Assembly: GCF_900095305.1 (NCBI RefSeq)
Contig: NZ_FMDO01000044.1
Span: 1 to 64,000, forward strand
Origin: Proteiniborus sp. DW1
GTDB lineage: Bacteria > Bacillota > Clostridia > Tissierellales > Proteiniboraceae
Reading direction: 5' to 3'
Length of the DNA: 64,000 nucleotides
The stretch's first letter is position 1. Each line of letters starts with the position of its first letter. The notes under the pieces were generated by a model. The model did not search any database. It was not told the origin of the DNA and was given only the letters and a program-made list of their open reading frames with translations. Shown here piece after piece: positions 17,983 through 28,922 of the stretch. The position numbers and the translations under genes were made by a program.

Positions 17983-18993
17983 TTATCCTAAAATATTCAC
18001 AACTTTCTTCAACATCTTCCTTATTGGTAAATCATAAGGACACCTAGTCTCACATTGACCACATTCTATACAGTCACTTGCTTTATTAGTAAAGCTTGTG
18101 TACCTTTCCTTTGCCCAGTCCTTGAGATTATATCTTGAATAGTATCCTTCCATTAAAAATTGAACAGGTATATCAATTCCCTGTGGACATGGCGCACAGT
18201 AGCCGCATCTTCTACAGAACTCTGTCCCTAAGTCTTTAGCTTCTGCTAAAATAATTTCTCTTTCAGCATCACTTAGTCTTTTGTACTCATTCCCAACTTT
18301 AGCATTTTCTTTAATTTGCTCTATACTATCCATTCCTGGTATTGCAGAAGATATATTTGAATTTTCCAGTACAAATCTTAATGAAAGCGCTGCATTAATA
18401 ATTGCTCCTCCTGCTAAAGGCTTCATCACTATTACGCCCATTCCTAATTTATTTGCTCTTTCAAATAACTCTTCTGCTTGTCTTTCTACTGGATTGTAAG
18501 GAAATTGAATAGTTTCAAAATAACCTGATTCAATTGCTTTTTCAAGTATATTTAAATCATGACTAGTTATACCTATATGCTTTATCTTACCCTCAGCTTT
18601 TGACTCTTCAAGTGCCTTTAATGCCCCATCTTCACCTATTATGTTATCATACTCTGCTTCTGTTCTGACATTGTGTAATTGGTACAGGTCTATGCATTTA
18701 GTTTTCAGGTTATTTAAACTTGTTTCAATTTCATTTTTCATACCTTCATAGTCTCTAGCCATTGACTTAGTTGCTAATACAAACTTATCTCTTCCAACTT
18801 TCTCCAATCCATATCCAATTAATTCTTCACTTACTGTATAGCCTCTAGCTGTATCTATAAAATTGATTCCTTGAATACTTAATTCCTTTATTAAATCTAT
18901 AGCTTTTTCTTTATCTAATTTTTGTATAGGAATACCTCCAAAGCCAATTACTGATACTTCTAAACCTGTTTTTCCTAAAAATCTTTTTTCCAC
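17983..18993 (-). CDS. Aldo/keto reductase with C-terminal 4Fe-4S domain
   Basis: 336 residues from GTG 18993 after AAGGGGGAG. The TIM-barrel AKR has the catalytic Asp-Tyr-Lys-His tetrad (DTARGYTVSEE, ATKSMA, YQLHNV) and the C-terminal third carries ferredoxin-like cysteines CRRCGYCAPCPQG and CIECGQCETRCPY for two clusters. Such fused reductases are common in clostridia; electrons probably pass from reduced ferredoxin or NAD(P)H to an aldehyde or ketone. Physiological substrate unknown. It follows the thioesterase gene by 29 bp, so the two may be co-transcribed. Confidence 0.92.
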   Translation of the reverse strand: MEKRFLGKTGLEVSVIGFGGIPIQKLDKEKAIDLIKELSIQGINFIDTARGYTVSEELIGYGLEKVGRDKFVLATKSMARDYEGMKNEIETSLNNLKTKCIDLYQLHNVRTEAEYDNIIGEDGALKALEESKAEGKIKHIGITSHDLNILEKAIESGYFETIQFPYNPVERQAEELFERANKLGMGVIVMKPLAGGAIINAALSLRFVLENSNISSAIPGMDSIEQIKENAKVGNEYKRLSDAEREIILAEAKDLGTEFCRRCGYCAPCPQGIDIPVQFLMEGYYSRYNLKDWAKERYTSFTNKASDCIECGQCETRCPYDLPIRKMLKKVVNILG

Positions 18994-19022
18994 TGTTTCT
19001 CCCCCTTAGAAATATACGAATT

Positions 19023-19436
19023 TTATTCAATACTTTGATTTAATAAATTCCATACCTGTGGCATTTTCTTTTTAAAATTCACAGGCTTAAGTTCCTTATT
19101 AACAAAGGCATGCTTTGTATACCCTTCAGCTAGTAAAACATTGTCAGATTTTCTTATTATTTCGTATCTGAATTCAAGTCTAACACCTTTTAAGGAAGTG
19201 AGTCTGGTTTGAATAATTAGCTCATCATCATATTTTGCTGATTGCATGTATTTACAACCAACATCTATTACTGGAAGTAAAATATTCTCTGCTTCCAAAT
19301 CTTTATAGTCCATATTAAGCTGCCTGAAAAATTCTGTTCTTCCAATTTCAAACCAAGTAAAATAATTTGCGTGATATATGACTCCCATTTGGTCAGTCTC
19401 TGCGTATCTTGTTCGAATAATTGTTTTACCAATCAT
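19023..19436 (-). CDS. Acyl-CoA thioesterase, YbgC/FadM hotdog family
   Basis: 137 residues with the hotdog-fold signature RYAETDQMGVIYHANYFTWF; the aspartate within it is the catalytic residue of the 4-hydroxybenzoyl-CoA thioesterase/YbgC group. Start ATG 19436 follows GGAGG. It hydrolyses acyl-CoA thioesters; chain-length preference is not visible. It sits between pyk (with an intervening terminator) and the aldo/keto reductase. Confidence 0.9.
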   Translation of the reverse strand: MIGKTIIRTRYAETDQMGVIYHANYFTWFEIGRTEFFRQLNMDYKDLEAENILLPVIDVGCKYMQSAKYDDELIIQTRLTSLKGVRLEFRYEIIRKSDNVLLAEGYTKHAFVNKELKPVNFKKKMPQVWNLLNQSIE

Positions 19437-19492
19437 ATTATTTTTCCTCCAAAGTTTGATTCAATTCCTTAGAATATTATATCAATTCAACC

Positions 19493-19526
19493 CAAAAAAT
19501 AAAAGTCAGGCGTCCTTGAACGCCCT
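19493..19526 (-). terminator. Intrinsic terminator of pfkA-pyk
   Basis: On the minus strand a stem (GGCGT / ACGCC, 19509-19524) with a 6-nt loop is followed by CTTTTATTTTTT. It lies 20 bp after the pyk stop and before the thioesterase gene. Confidence 0.6.
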
Positions 19527-19544
19527 TAAAATACTTGCTTTATA

Positions 19545-21302
19545 CTATAATACTGTTGTTTCTCCTCTATATACTAATCCTCTTATACTATCTACTGTAA
19601 TAACTTCCCCATCCTTTAATATTTTTGTTGCATCAGTTGCTCCTACAATTACTGGCTTCCCAATATTTAACCCTACTATTGCAGCATGTGAAGTAAGTCC
19701 TCCATGCTCTGTAATAATAGCACTAGCTCTCTCCATATAGGAAACCATGTCTCTATCTGTGCCAATTGATACAATTATATTGCCATCGACAAATTTATTT
19801 TCTAAATCCTTTAAATTATTTGCTATACATACCTGACCTGTTGCTGAACTGTTTCCTATTCCTGTTCCCTTCACTAGAATCTCCCCTACTATATGAACTT
19901 TTATTAAGTTAGTACTACCAGCTACTCCAACTGGTATTCCAGCAGTGATTACTATTAAATCTCCTTGTTTTATATAGCCTTTTTTTATAGCACTTTTTAC
20001 TGAAGAATCAATCAATTCATCTGTTGAATCTACTCCCTTAGCATATATTGCATATACTCCCCATACAAGCATAAGCTTCCTCATAACATCTTTTCTTGGA
20101 GTCACAGCTACAATAGGTGAACAAGGTCTAAACTTAGAGACTGCCCTGGCAGTATATCCTGATGAAGTAGCTGTTACAATTGCTGCTGCGCCTAAATCTT
20201 CAGCAGTAGCACAAGTAGCATGACTAATTGCATTAGTAACTGTTATATTCTTTCCTATTGACTTATTACGTAGCAATTCATTATAATCTAGAGAATGCTC
20301 TGTTCTAAGTGCTATATTAGCCATGGTCTTCACAGCTTCAACAGGATATTTTCCTGCTGCTGTTTCTCCTGAAAGCATAATAGCATCTGTACCATCAAAA
20401 ATTGCATTTGCAACATCAGTGACCTCAGCCCTTGTAGGTCTTGGATTTCTCATCATAGAATCAAGCATCTGGGTAGCTGTTATAACTGGTTTTCCTGCTT
20501 CATTACATTTATTAATTATGCTTTTCTGAACAAGGGGTATATCTTCAGTAGGAATCTCAACTCCAAGGTCCCCTCTTGCAACCATAATCCCATCTGAAAC
20601 CTGAATGATTTCTTCAATATTATCTACGCCTTCTTGGTTCTCTATTTTTGATATTATTTGGATATCATTAGCTCTATGTTCCTCAAGAATTTTTCTTATT
20701 TCTATAACATCTGATGCTTTTCTAATAAAAGATGCAGCAATAAAATCTATGTCATTTTCTATACCAAATAAAATATCTTCTATATCTTTCTGTGTTATTG
20801 CTGGTAGATTTATTTTAATTCCTGGTACGTTCACACCTTTGTGATTCTTCACTGGTCCTGGATTGATTACTGTACATTTTATATCAGTTTCATTAGTTAT
20901 TTCTAATACCTTAAGTTCAATAAGTCCATCATCTATTAATATACTATCTCCAACATTAACATCCTTAGGTAAACCCCTATATGTAACACTACAAATACTA
21001 CTATTTCCCAAAATATCTCTAGTAGTAATAATAAATTCTTGACCTTCAACAAGCTCAGCTATACCATTTTCAAAGTTTCCTGTTCTAATTTCAGGTCCTT
21101 TAGTGTCTAGCATAATGGCTACTGGTACATCTAACCTTTCTCTAACTGCCTTAATAGTATCAATTCGTTTTTTGTGCTCCTCATGTGTACCGTGAGAAAA
21201 ATTCAATCTAGCTACATTTAGACCATTTAGAACTAATTTTTCAAATACTTGTTCGTTCTCAGAAGCGGGTCCTATTGTACATACAATTTTTGTTTTTTTC
21301 AT
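19545..21302 (-). CDS. pyk: Pyruvate kinase with C-terminal PEP-utilising swivel domain
   Basis: 585 residues, the long form of Firmicutes. Visible motifs: [11 protein letters not shown] and [10 protein letters not shown] at the N-terminus, the active-site region [25 protein letters not shown], the allosteric C-domain [17 protein letters not shown], and an added PEP-utiliser-like domain with [17 protein letters not shown]. It converts PEP and ADP to pyruvate and ATP, the last glycolytic step. The gene begins 13 bp after pfkA, so both glycolytic genes form one operon ended by the terminator at 19493-19526. The extra domain is common in Bacillus and clostridia; whether it transfers phosphate is unclear. 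Confidence 0.96.
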   Translation of the reverse strand: MKKTKIVCTIGPASENEQVFEKLVLNGLNVARLNFSHGTHEEHKKRIDTIKAVRERLDVPVAIMLDTKGPEIRTGNFENGIAELVEGQEFIITTRDILGNSSICSVTYRGLPKDVNVGDSILIDDGLIELKVLEITNETDIKCTVINPGPVKNHKGVNVPGIKINLPAITQKDIEDILFGIENDIDFIAASFIRKASDVIEIRKILEEHRANDIQIISKIENQEGVDNIEEIIQVSDGIMVARGDLGVEIPTEDIPLVQKSIINKCNEAGKPVITATQMLDSMMRNPRPTRAEVTDVANAIFDGTDAIMLSGETAAGKYPVEAVKTMANIALRTEHSLDYNELLRNKSIGKNITVTNAISHATCATAEDLGAAAIVTATSSGYTARAVSKFRPCSPIVAVTPRKDVMRKLMLVWGVYAIYAKGVDSTDELIDSSVKSAIKKGYIKQGDLIVITAGIPVGVAGSTNLIKVHIVGEILVKGTGIGNSSATGQVCIANNLKDLENKFVDGNIIVSIGTDRDMVSYMERASAIITEHGGLTSHAAIVGLNIGKPVIVGATDATKILKDGEVITVDSIRGLVYRGETTVL

Positions 21303-21315
21303 GTAATCTTCACCC

Positions 21316-22287
<972 letters not shown>

Positions 22288-22367
22288 TTAAGCCACTATG
22301 GTCATTAAATGTCCCAGGCTATTTAAAAATTTATTGTTTTTAATTAAATACGAGTTTTAAAATTGCC

Positions 22368-22565
22368 TTAGTATCCTAAACCTAAATCTATTAGAACAGT
22401 CTGAGCATCGTCTGCCTCAAACTCTGGGACTAGGATTTTGTAAACTATATTGTCTCCCTCTTTCGCAAATGGCTTTACCTTAACTAGAAACCCTTCAGCT
22501 TTAAGTTTCTCTCCTAATTCTTTAGCTGCTTCAGCACCTTCTACCATGTATATTGCTGTCCACAT
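22368..22565 (-). CDS. Small conserved hypothetical protein between dnaE and pfkA
   Basis: 65 residues, start ATG 22565 after GGAGGT. The sequence is an alternation of short strands and helices (WTAIYMVEGAEAAKELGEKL, then VKVKP and YKILVPEFEADDAQ), suggesting a compact ferredoxin-like fold such as the DUF2007 type. I do not recognise a catalytic motif. Its position between dnaE and pfkA, with spacing of about 90-120 bp on both sides, suggests a conserved clostridial gene. Function unknown. Confidence 0.7.
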   Translation of the reverse strand: MWTAIYMVEGAEAAKELGEKLKAEGFLVKVKPFAKEGDNIVYKILVPEFEADDAQTVLIDLGLGY

Positions 22566-22684
22566 ATTTGACCTCCAAAGCTTCTATTTCTATAGTTATT
22601 TGATGAATATTATTATAAATGGATACTATAAGCATATTATACCATAAATTAATAATTTTCCACTATAGTTTATAATTTTATAGA

Positions 22685-25600
22685 TTAGCAAACTTTTACA
22701 CAATCTTTCCCTAGCAAGCTTTCAAGTTTATTTAAAAGTTCACTATTTTCAACATCTACCCATAAATCTCTATCTGCCATAAAAGTACTTTTATTCTTTT
22801 CAATATATACATAAACAGGCACTGCTCCATTATACTGAGATAATACCATTTTTATATCCTCAAGAAAATTAATAGGTTTTGAACTAGGTATTTTTATATA
22901 CATCTTTTCTTTTTTAGTCTTAACAAGAGGTTTAATAGTTTCAACTATTATCTTAGGGTCCTCTTCCTCATTAATGCTTAACCTTCCGTCTACTATTACA
23001 ATACTGTCTTCATATATAAACTTATTGTATTTTTCAAAAGTTGCAGGGAATATAATAAGCTCTACTGTACCATATAAATCTTCTAAGGTTGCAAATGCCA
23101 TCATATTATTATTTTTAGTAATTTTATTCTGTTTTTTTACTATTATTCCTCCTATGATAACTTTGTTTCCGTCACCTACTGAGCCTGTACTTAAACCTAT
23201 ATTATCTACTGCTTCACTTATATCAAAGGTTGTCACATTTGAAATTCTTTTTAGTTCTTCTGTGAAGGATGAAAGGGGATGTCCGCTAATGTATACTCCT
23301 ATCATTTCCTTTTCCATTGATAATAAAGTCCTTTCAGGAAATTCTTTAATATTTGGCAATATATCTAGACTTATATCTGGATTATCTTCAGGGCTTATAA
23401 CTTCAAATAATGAAAACTGCCCCTCCACATTTCTTTTCCTGTCTTGATTCATGCCTTCTAATATTCTTTCATATATGGCTAAAAGCTGTGCTCTATTAGC
23501 TCCTAGAGAATCAAAGGTTCCGCATTTAATCATGCTCTCAATCATTCTTTTATTTATTACATTTAAATCCACTCTCTGGCAAAAGTCTACAAAGCTAAGA
23601 AACTTCCCGCCTCTTTTTCTTGTTTTTACTATGGAATCGATTGCAGAAGCACCTACATTTTTAATAGCTGCTAAGCCAAATCTAATAGCTCCATCTTTTA
23701 CTGTGAATTTTGAATAGCTCTCATTAATATCAGGAGGAAGTATTTTTATACCAAGTCTTTTACACTCTTGGATGTAGAGTGAAACTTGGTTTGTATTTCC
23801 CATAATACTTGTGATTAACGCAGCCATAAATTCAACAGGATAATAATACTTCAGCCAAGCTGTTTCATATGCTACCACTGCATATGCAGCAGAGTGAGAT
23901 TTGTTAAATGCATAGTTTGCAAAATCTATCATCAAGTCATATATTTTATTAGCAGTCTCTTCATCTACTCCATTTCTTATGGCTCCAGGTATCTCTATTT
24001 CCCCTTTATCATTGACTTTACCATAAATAAAGTGTTTCCTCTCTTGTTCCATTACATCCATCTTTTTCTTTCCCATTGCTCTTCGTACTAAGTCTGAGCG
24101 TCCCATAGAAAAGCCGCCTATATCTCTTACTATTTGCATTACCTGTTCCTGATATACCATACAACCGTAAGTGACATTAAGGATAGGTTCTAGCTTAGGA
24201 TGTAAATATTCAATAGACTCAGGATTGTTTTTATTTTCTATATATCTAGGTATCTGATTCATAGGCCCAGGTCTATATAATGAGTTTGCAGCTACTATAT
24301 TCTCAAAGCCAGTTGGCTTAAGTTCTTTTAAAAATTGTCTCATTCCTGAGCTTTCAAATTGGAATATACCTAGAGTTTCTCCCTTAGCAAACATATTATA
24401 AATATTTGGGTCATTATAGTTAGAATTTGAGAAATCTACTTTTACCCCGTGATTTTCCTCTATAAGTCTTACTGCATCTCTTATAACAGTAAGTGTTCTA
24501 AGACCTAAGAAATCCATTTTTAGTAGACCTAGTTCTTCAAGCTCAGTCATTGTAAATTGTGTAATTATACTGTCATTATTTCTTGCCAGTGGAACATACT
24601 CTGTAATAGGAAGCTTGGAGATAACTACTCCCGCAGCATGGGTGGAAGTATGTCTAGGTAAGCCTTCAACAGCCTTTGCTAGGTCTATAAGTTCTTTTAC
24701 AGAGTCATTATCTTCATATAATTCATACAACTTTTTATTTATTTCTAATGCTTTATCTATCGTCATCCCAATTGCCATTGGTATTTGCTTGGCTATAAAA
24801 TCCACTTCGCCGTAAGGCATATTAATTGCTCTACCTACGTCTCTTATGGCACCTCTTGCAGCCATAGTACCAAAGGTTGCAATTTGCGCCACCTTATCAG
24901 CCCCATATTTAGATATTACATAATCTATTACTTCTTCTCTTCTTTCATAGCAAAAATCAATATCTATATCTGGCATAGATATTCTTTCTGGATTTAAAAA
25001 TCTTTCAAATATTAAACCGTGCTTTATTGGGTCAATGTCTATAATTCCTAATGTATAGGAGACTAGGCTTCCTGCTGCAGAACCACGACCTGGCCCTACC
25101 ATAATTCCATTATCCTTTGCATATTTTATGAAATCCCAGACAATAAGGAAATAGTCCACATAGCCCATATTTTCAATAGTCTCTATTTCATACTCAAGTC
25201 TGTCTATTAACTCTTGAGTTATATTCTTATATCTCATCTTTAAGCCATCATAGCAAAGTTTTCTTAGATACTCTTGATTTGTTAACCCTTCAGGTGCACT
25301 AAAGCCTGGTAAATGTAGGGTATCAAAGTCTAACTTCACATTGCATCTTTCTGCTATCTTTACTGTATTTGATATAGCATCATCAAAGCTGCCAAACAAT
25401 GCATACATTTCTTCATATGATTTTAAATAGAATTCAGAAGAAGGAAACTTCATTCTATCTTCATCGTCTAATGTCTTTCCAGTTTGTATGCATAGAAGTA
25501 CATCATGAAATTTTGAATCTTCCTTATTTATATAGTGGACATCATTTGTAGCTACTAGTGGAATATTTTCTTCTCTACTAAGTCTTAATAGCTGTTGATT

Positions 25601-26173
25601 AATTAACTTTTGCTCCCTTATGCCATGGTCCTGAAGCTCTAGAAAAAAATTGTTTTGCCCAAAAATATCATTATATATTAAGGCAGTTTGCTTTGCTTTA
25701 TCATAATTTCCATCGTTAATATATTGCTGTACTTCTCCTGCTAAACATGAACTTAACGCAATTATTCCCTTGCTATATTTTCTAAGTACTCCATAATCTA
25801 CTCTTGGTTTATAGTAAAATCCATTAACAAAACCTTCTGATACTATTTTAATTAAGTTAGAATATCCCTCCATATCTTCAGCAAGAAGAACAAGGTGATA
25901 CTGACTTTTATCCCTATTAGGATCCTTTTCAGTATATTTCCCCTTTGATATGTATACCTCACAGCCTAATATAGGCTTGATCCCTTTCTTAACAGCAGTT
26001 TTATAAAAGTCTACTATTCCGTACATTACCCCATGGTCTGTTATGGCTATGCTATCCATTCCTAATTCTTTGACTCTATCTATGAGCTTATTTGTCCTAG
26101 AAGCACCATCTAAAAGACTATATTGGGTATGGACATGAAGATGTACAAATTTGCTTTTTAGATTATTACTCAT
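22685..26173 (-). CDS. dnaE: DNA polymerase III alpha subunit, DnaE
   Basis: 1162 residues from ATG 26173, preceded by AAGGAAGTGAG; an upstream extension of the frame to 26290 is repeat-derived sequence. The PHP domain starts with FVHLHVHTQYSLLDGA. The polymerase domain has GPGRGSAAGSLV and the catalytic aspartates MPDIDIDFCYERR, then helix-hairpin-helix and OB-fold regions (KVIIGGIIVKKQNKIT). It is the DnaE-type replicase; low-GC Gram-positives also have PolC, not in this window. Same strand and order as pfkA-pyk. Confidence 0.97.
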   Translation of the reverse strand: MSNNLKSKFVHLHVHTQYSLLDGASRTNKLIDRVKELGMDSIAITDHGVMYGIVDFYKTAVKKGIKPILGCEVYISKGKYTEKDPNRDKSQYHLVLLAEDMEGYSNLIKIVSEGFVNGFYYKPRVDYGVLRKYSKGIIALSSCLAGEVQQYINDGNYDKAKQTALIYNDIFGQNNFFLELQDHGIREQKLINQQLLRLSREENIPLVATNDVHYINKEDSKFHDVLLCIQTGKTLDDEDRMKFPSSEFYLKSYEEMYALFGSFDDAISNTVKIAERCNVKLDFDTLHLPGFSAPEGLTNQEYLRKLCYDGLKMRYKNITQELIDRLEYEIETIENMGYVDYFLIVWDFIKYAKDNGIMVGPGRGSAAGSLVSYTLGIIDIDPIKHGLIFERFLNPERISMPDIDIDFCYERREEVIDYVISKYGADKVAQIATFGTMAARGAIRDVGRAINMPYGEVDFIAKQIPMAIGMTIDKALEINKKLYELYEDNDSVKELIDLAKAVEGLPRHTSTHAAGVVISKLPITEYVPLARNNDSIITQFTMTELEELGLLKMDFLGLRTLTVIRDAVRLIEENHGVKVDFSNSNYNDPNIYNMFAKGETLGIFQFESSGMRQFLKELKPTGFENIVAANSLYRPGPMNQIPRYIENKNNPESIEYLHPKLEPILNVTYGCMVYQEQVMQIVRDIGGFSMGRSDLVRRAMGKKKMDVMEQERKHFIYGKVNDKGEIEIPGAIRNGVDEETANKIYDLMIDFANYAFNKSHSAAYAVVAYETAWLKYYYPVEFMAALITSIMGNTNQVSLYIQECKRLGIKILPPDINESYSKFTVKDGAIRFGLAAIKNVGASAIDSIVKTRKRGGKFLSFVDFCQRVDLNVINKRMIESMIKCGTFDSLGANRAQLLAIYERILEGMNQDRKRNVEGQFSLFEVISPEDNPDISLDILPNIKEFPERTLLSMEKEMIGVYISGHPLSSFTEELKRISNVTTFDISEAVDNIGLSTGSVGDGNKVIIGGIIVKKQNKITKNNNMMAFATLEDLYGTVELIIFPATFEKYNKFIYEDSIVIVDGRLSINEEEDPKIIVETIKPLVKTKKEKMYIKIPSSKPINFLEDIKMVLSQYNGAVPVYVYIEKNKSTFMADRDLWVDVENSELLNKLESLLGKDCVKVC

Positions 26174-26224
26174 ATTCTCACTTCCTTTGGAAATAAAGCT
26201 TTTGACATAAGTAGTGAAGCATTC

Positions 26225-26370
26225 ATAAAATCGGGTTAGGTCATTTTCCTCAGTCTCGCTACACAAATTTATTTGTTCGCTGATGCTCACATAAATTTGG
26301 TGCTCATTGCGTTTGACCTACCATCGATTTTCTGAAAAAGACATTCAGAAAATCGGGTTAGGTCATAAAA
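26225..26370. repeat. Repeat element upstream of dnaE
   Basis: Two copies of AAAATCGGGTTAGGTCAT lie at about 26238-26255 and 26349-26366. The second copy pairs with TGACCTACCATCGATTTTCTGAA just upstream to form a long imperfect hairpin with a 7-nt loop. Between them CAAATTTA and TAAATTTG form a further small dyad. The element sits in the dnaE leader and explains the spurious N-terminal extension of the dnaE frame. It has no coding sense and looks like a dispersed intergenic repeat. Confidence 0.6.
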
Positions 26371-26434
26371 AAAGATAGTGTATTCCACTACCTTCATTAT
26401 ATCAAAACACATATTTAGTTACAATTTTGTATAT

Positions 26435-26623
26435 TTAAAATAATTCAATATCATCTACAACTCCAGCTACTTTAATAGAATCTTCTGACTCAAATAAATC
26501 TATTAAGTATAGAGCCTTTAACTTCTCTCCTATATTATTATATAGCATTCTCACTGTAGGTCTTGATATATAGTTCTTTTTATTGGAAGCTACATATCCT
26601 TTAAAGCCCCTATTCAGTATCAT
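26435..26623 (-). CDS. C-terminal piece of a split HD-GYP protein
   Basis: 62 residues starting at ATG 26623, whose ATGA overlaps the stop of the HD-GYP frame. The sequence (GFKGYVASNKKNY, then ISRPTVRMLYN) resembles the short beta-strand tail that follows the HD-GYP domain in clostridial proteins. A one-base frame change joins it smoothly to the upstream frame, so either a frameshift has split one gene or the tail is now translated separately by stop-start coupling. Not recognised as a stand-alone family. Confidence 0.6.
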   Translation of the reverse strand: MILNRGFKGYVASNKKNYISRPTVRMLYNNIGEKLKALYLIDLFESEDSIKVAGVVDDIELF

Positions 26624-27513
26624 ACCCAATCTACTGGATGTCTGACAATATTGCTTATGAAATTCTCAACAATTTTATCATCAAACTGACTTCCTGATAC
26701 AGAAGCAATGTAATCTAAAGCTTCATCCGCACTTATTTTATTTCTATATACTCTGTTGCTAGTTAAAGCATCATACACATCAGCAATTGAAACTATTCTA
26801 GCAAATTCATGAATATCATCACCTTTTATGTTGTGAGGATATCCATTACCATCATATCTTTCATGATGAGACAATGCAATTATTTTCGAATCAAAGCTTA
26901 AATTCTTAACACTATCTAGAATCTCATATCCAAGTATAGTATGTTTTTTTATATGTTCAAATTCACTTTTAGTAAGACTAGAAGGCTTGTTTAGTATATC
27001 TAAACAAAGCTTAGTTTTCCCTATATCATGAAGCAATGCTCCTATACCTAAGTCTATCAGTTTTTCCTTATCATATCCTAAATTTAAAGCTGTTATCATA
27101 GATAATATAGACACATTTACACTATGTCCATATGTATAGTTATCTATTGCCCTTATTTCGCAAAGATTTACTAAAACATCTTCTATTTCTAGTAAAATAT
27201 CGACTATGCCAGTAATGATACCTCTTATCCTCTCTACTTCACTTTCGTCAAAGCAGCAAATATTATTCATTATTCTATTTATGACCGAGTAAGAGTCCAT
27301 CCTTAGCTCTTTTCTAACAGTATCATGAATTATCTCTTTATCACCTAAATCGTCCCTTACGTATATGCAATTTATTCCTAACTCTAAAAGCTTATCCAAA
27401 TAGTTTTTTTTGATTACAACACCTTCATCAAGTAATATAAAATCTCTACTCGTATATATAGGCCGAGCATTTATCATTCCTTCTTTAATCATGTTTAATG
27501 GCAAAAATATCAT
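26620..27513 (-). CDS. HD-GYP domain protein (c-di-GMP phosphodiesterase family)
   Basis: 297 residues. The N-terminal part is a DUF3391-like region; the HD-GYP domain spans about residues 125-290 with HSVNVSILS, LLHDIGKTKL, HHERYDGNGYPH and ADVYDALTSNRVYR. The key metal ligands HD and the GYP signature are intact, so the enzyme may hydrolyse c-di-GMP. The frame stops at PVDWV and the expected tail continues in another frame (62-residue piece). Start ATG 27513 follows AGGGGAGA. The gene lies between HPr and dnaE. Confidence 0.88.
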   Translation of the reverse strand: MIFLPLNMIKEGMINARPIYTSRDFILLDEGVVIKKNYLDKLLELGINCIYVRDDLGDKEIIHDTVRKELRMDSYSVINRIMNNICCFDESEVERIRGIITGIVDILLEIEDVLVNLCEIRAIDNYTYGHSVNVSILSMITALNLGYDKEKLIDLGIGALLHDIGKTKLCLDILNKPSSLTKSEFEHIKKHTILGYEILDSVKNLSFDSKIIALSHHERYDGNGYPHNIKGDDIHEFARIVSIADVYDALTSNRVYRNKISADEALDYIASVSGSQFDDKIVENFISNIVRHPVDWV

Positions 27514-27667
27514 AGTTTAGTGTCTCCCCTTAAAAATTAGATCTCTTAATTTAACATTATACATGATTATATACAATAAATCGACTTTTTCACGTCAATT
27601 CCTGCCAAATTAGGAATATTAGCCTATAAATTGTTACTTTTCTGTCAAATATTAAGGAATTCTCCTG

Positions 27668-27934
27668 TTATTGTTGATCTAATCTGTTTTCAATTAAGTC
27701 CATTATATCTTTTATAGCTGCCTCTTCGTCAACTCCATCTACTATTATCTTTATCTCTTCATTAGGGTATACACCTAACGCCATTATGCCCATAATACTC
27801 TTTGCATTAACCTTTTTCCCGTCTTTTTCTACGAAAATATCACTTCTATATTTAGTACAAGTTCTTACAAATAATGCTGCAGGTCTTGCATGAAGTCCTA
27901 CGCTATTTTTGATTTTTGCTATTTTTGTAATCAT
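27668..27934 (-). CDS. HPr-family phosphocarrier protein
   Basis: 88 residues with both regulatory sites of HPr: the phosphorylatable histidine in VGLHARPAALF and the HPr-kinase serine in NAKSIMGIMALG. The histidine distinguishes it from Crh, which lacks it, although the position directly after whiA is where Bacillus carries crh. It can therefore act in PTS sugar uptake and, when serine-phosphorylated, as CcpA corepressor; this fits the cre box found at 17557. ATG 27934 follows AGGAGG, immediately after the whiA stop. Confidence 0.93.
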   Translation of the reverse strand: MITKIAKIKNSVGLHARPAALFVRTCTKYRSDIFVEKDGKKVNAKSIMGIMALGVYPNEEIKIIVDGVDEEAAIKDIMDLIENRLDQQ

Positions 27935-28894
27935 TTATAGTTTCCTCCTCTCTCTTAATTGCTCTGCGATTTCTTCAAGTTTTCTTAGTCTATGATTCAC
28001 CCCAGATTTCCCGATACTTGGAGTGAGCATCATTCCCAGTTCTTTTAGACTGGCATCACGGTGTGAAAGCCTTAACCGTGCTATATCAACTAAGTTTTCA
28101 GGTAGGTTCTCTATTCCTATTGTTTTATCTATATATTCAATGTTGTGTATCTGTCTTAGGGATGCATTTATAGTTTTTTCTAAATTAGCAGTTTCACAGT
28201 TCACTAACCTATTTACATTATTTCTCACTTCTTTGAGTATTCTTATATCTTCAAGCTTAAGTAGAGCAGAATGTGCTTCCATAATATTTAAAAGATCCAC
28301 AATCTGTTCCCCTTCTTTAAGATACACTACATAACACTCTTTACGCAATACTATTTTTGAGTTAAGGTTAAATGTATTTATTAACTTAGATAAGTCCTTG
28401 CTGTGCTGCTCATTATGAGTAACAAATTCAAGATGATAAGTCTTTTCAGGATTGCTAATAGATCCTCCTCCTAAAAAAGCTCCTCTTATATATGACCTTT
28501 TGCAACATCTATTCTCTACTAATTTCTTAGGTATACCATAGTTTATAACATATTGTTTCTTGTTATCTTTTTTTAATACTCCTGAATCTAAAAGAATTTT
28601 TTCTACATCATTTGAGTTGCTTACAATTATTAAGTAACTATTATTCTTTTTTAATTGTTTATTCTTTCTTACCATCACTTCAGTGTTCACACTATATAAT
28701 GACTTAAGTAAAGAAAATATTCTCCTAGCAATAGCTGCATTTTCTGTTGTAAATTTAAGACTTACTTTGCTTAAGCCACTAACTTGAACTGAACCACTCA
28801 TTCTAATAAGTGCAGCTAATTCTGCCAATATACAGCAGTTGTTTTCTGTTTGTATCCTAGATAATTCGTTTTTAGTTTTTGATGAAAAAGACAT
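27935..28894 (-). CDS. whiA: DNA-binding protein WhiA
   Basis: 319 residues from ATG 28894 (GGTAGG upstream). The N-terminal two-thirds is the LAGLIDADG-homing-endonuclease-like fold ([23 protein letters not shown]) and the C-terminus is a helix-turn-helix ([25 protein letters not shown]). WhiA is conserved in Gram-positives and affects cell division and chromosome segregation. It abuts HPr downstream and the Nudix gene upstream. In many Firmicutes rapZ-yvcK-whiA are adjacent; here whiA is 5 kb from yvcK. Confidence 0.95.
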   Translation of the reverse strand: MSFSSKTKNELSRIQTENNCCILAELAALIRMSGSVQVSGLSKVSLKFTTENAAIARRIFSLLKSLYSVNTEVMVRKNKQLKKNNSYLIIVSNSNDVEKILLDSGVLKKDNKKQYVINYGIPKKLVENRCCKRSYIRGAFLGGGSISNPEKTYHLEFVTHNEQHSKDLSKLINTFNLNSKIVLRKECYVVYLKEGEQIVDLLNIMEAHSALLKLEDIRILKEVRNNVNRLVNCETANLEKTINASLRQIHNIEYIDKTIGIENLPENLVDIARLRLSHRDASLKELGMMLTPSIGKSGVNHRLRKLEEIAEQLRERRKL

Positions 28895-28922
28895 ATGCCA
28901 CACCTACCATTAAAGAATTCTA

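Noticed and set aside
27668-27934. Crh rather than HPr
   Set aside because: The phosphorylatable histidine of HPr (GLHARPAA) is present; Crh lacks it.
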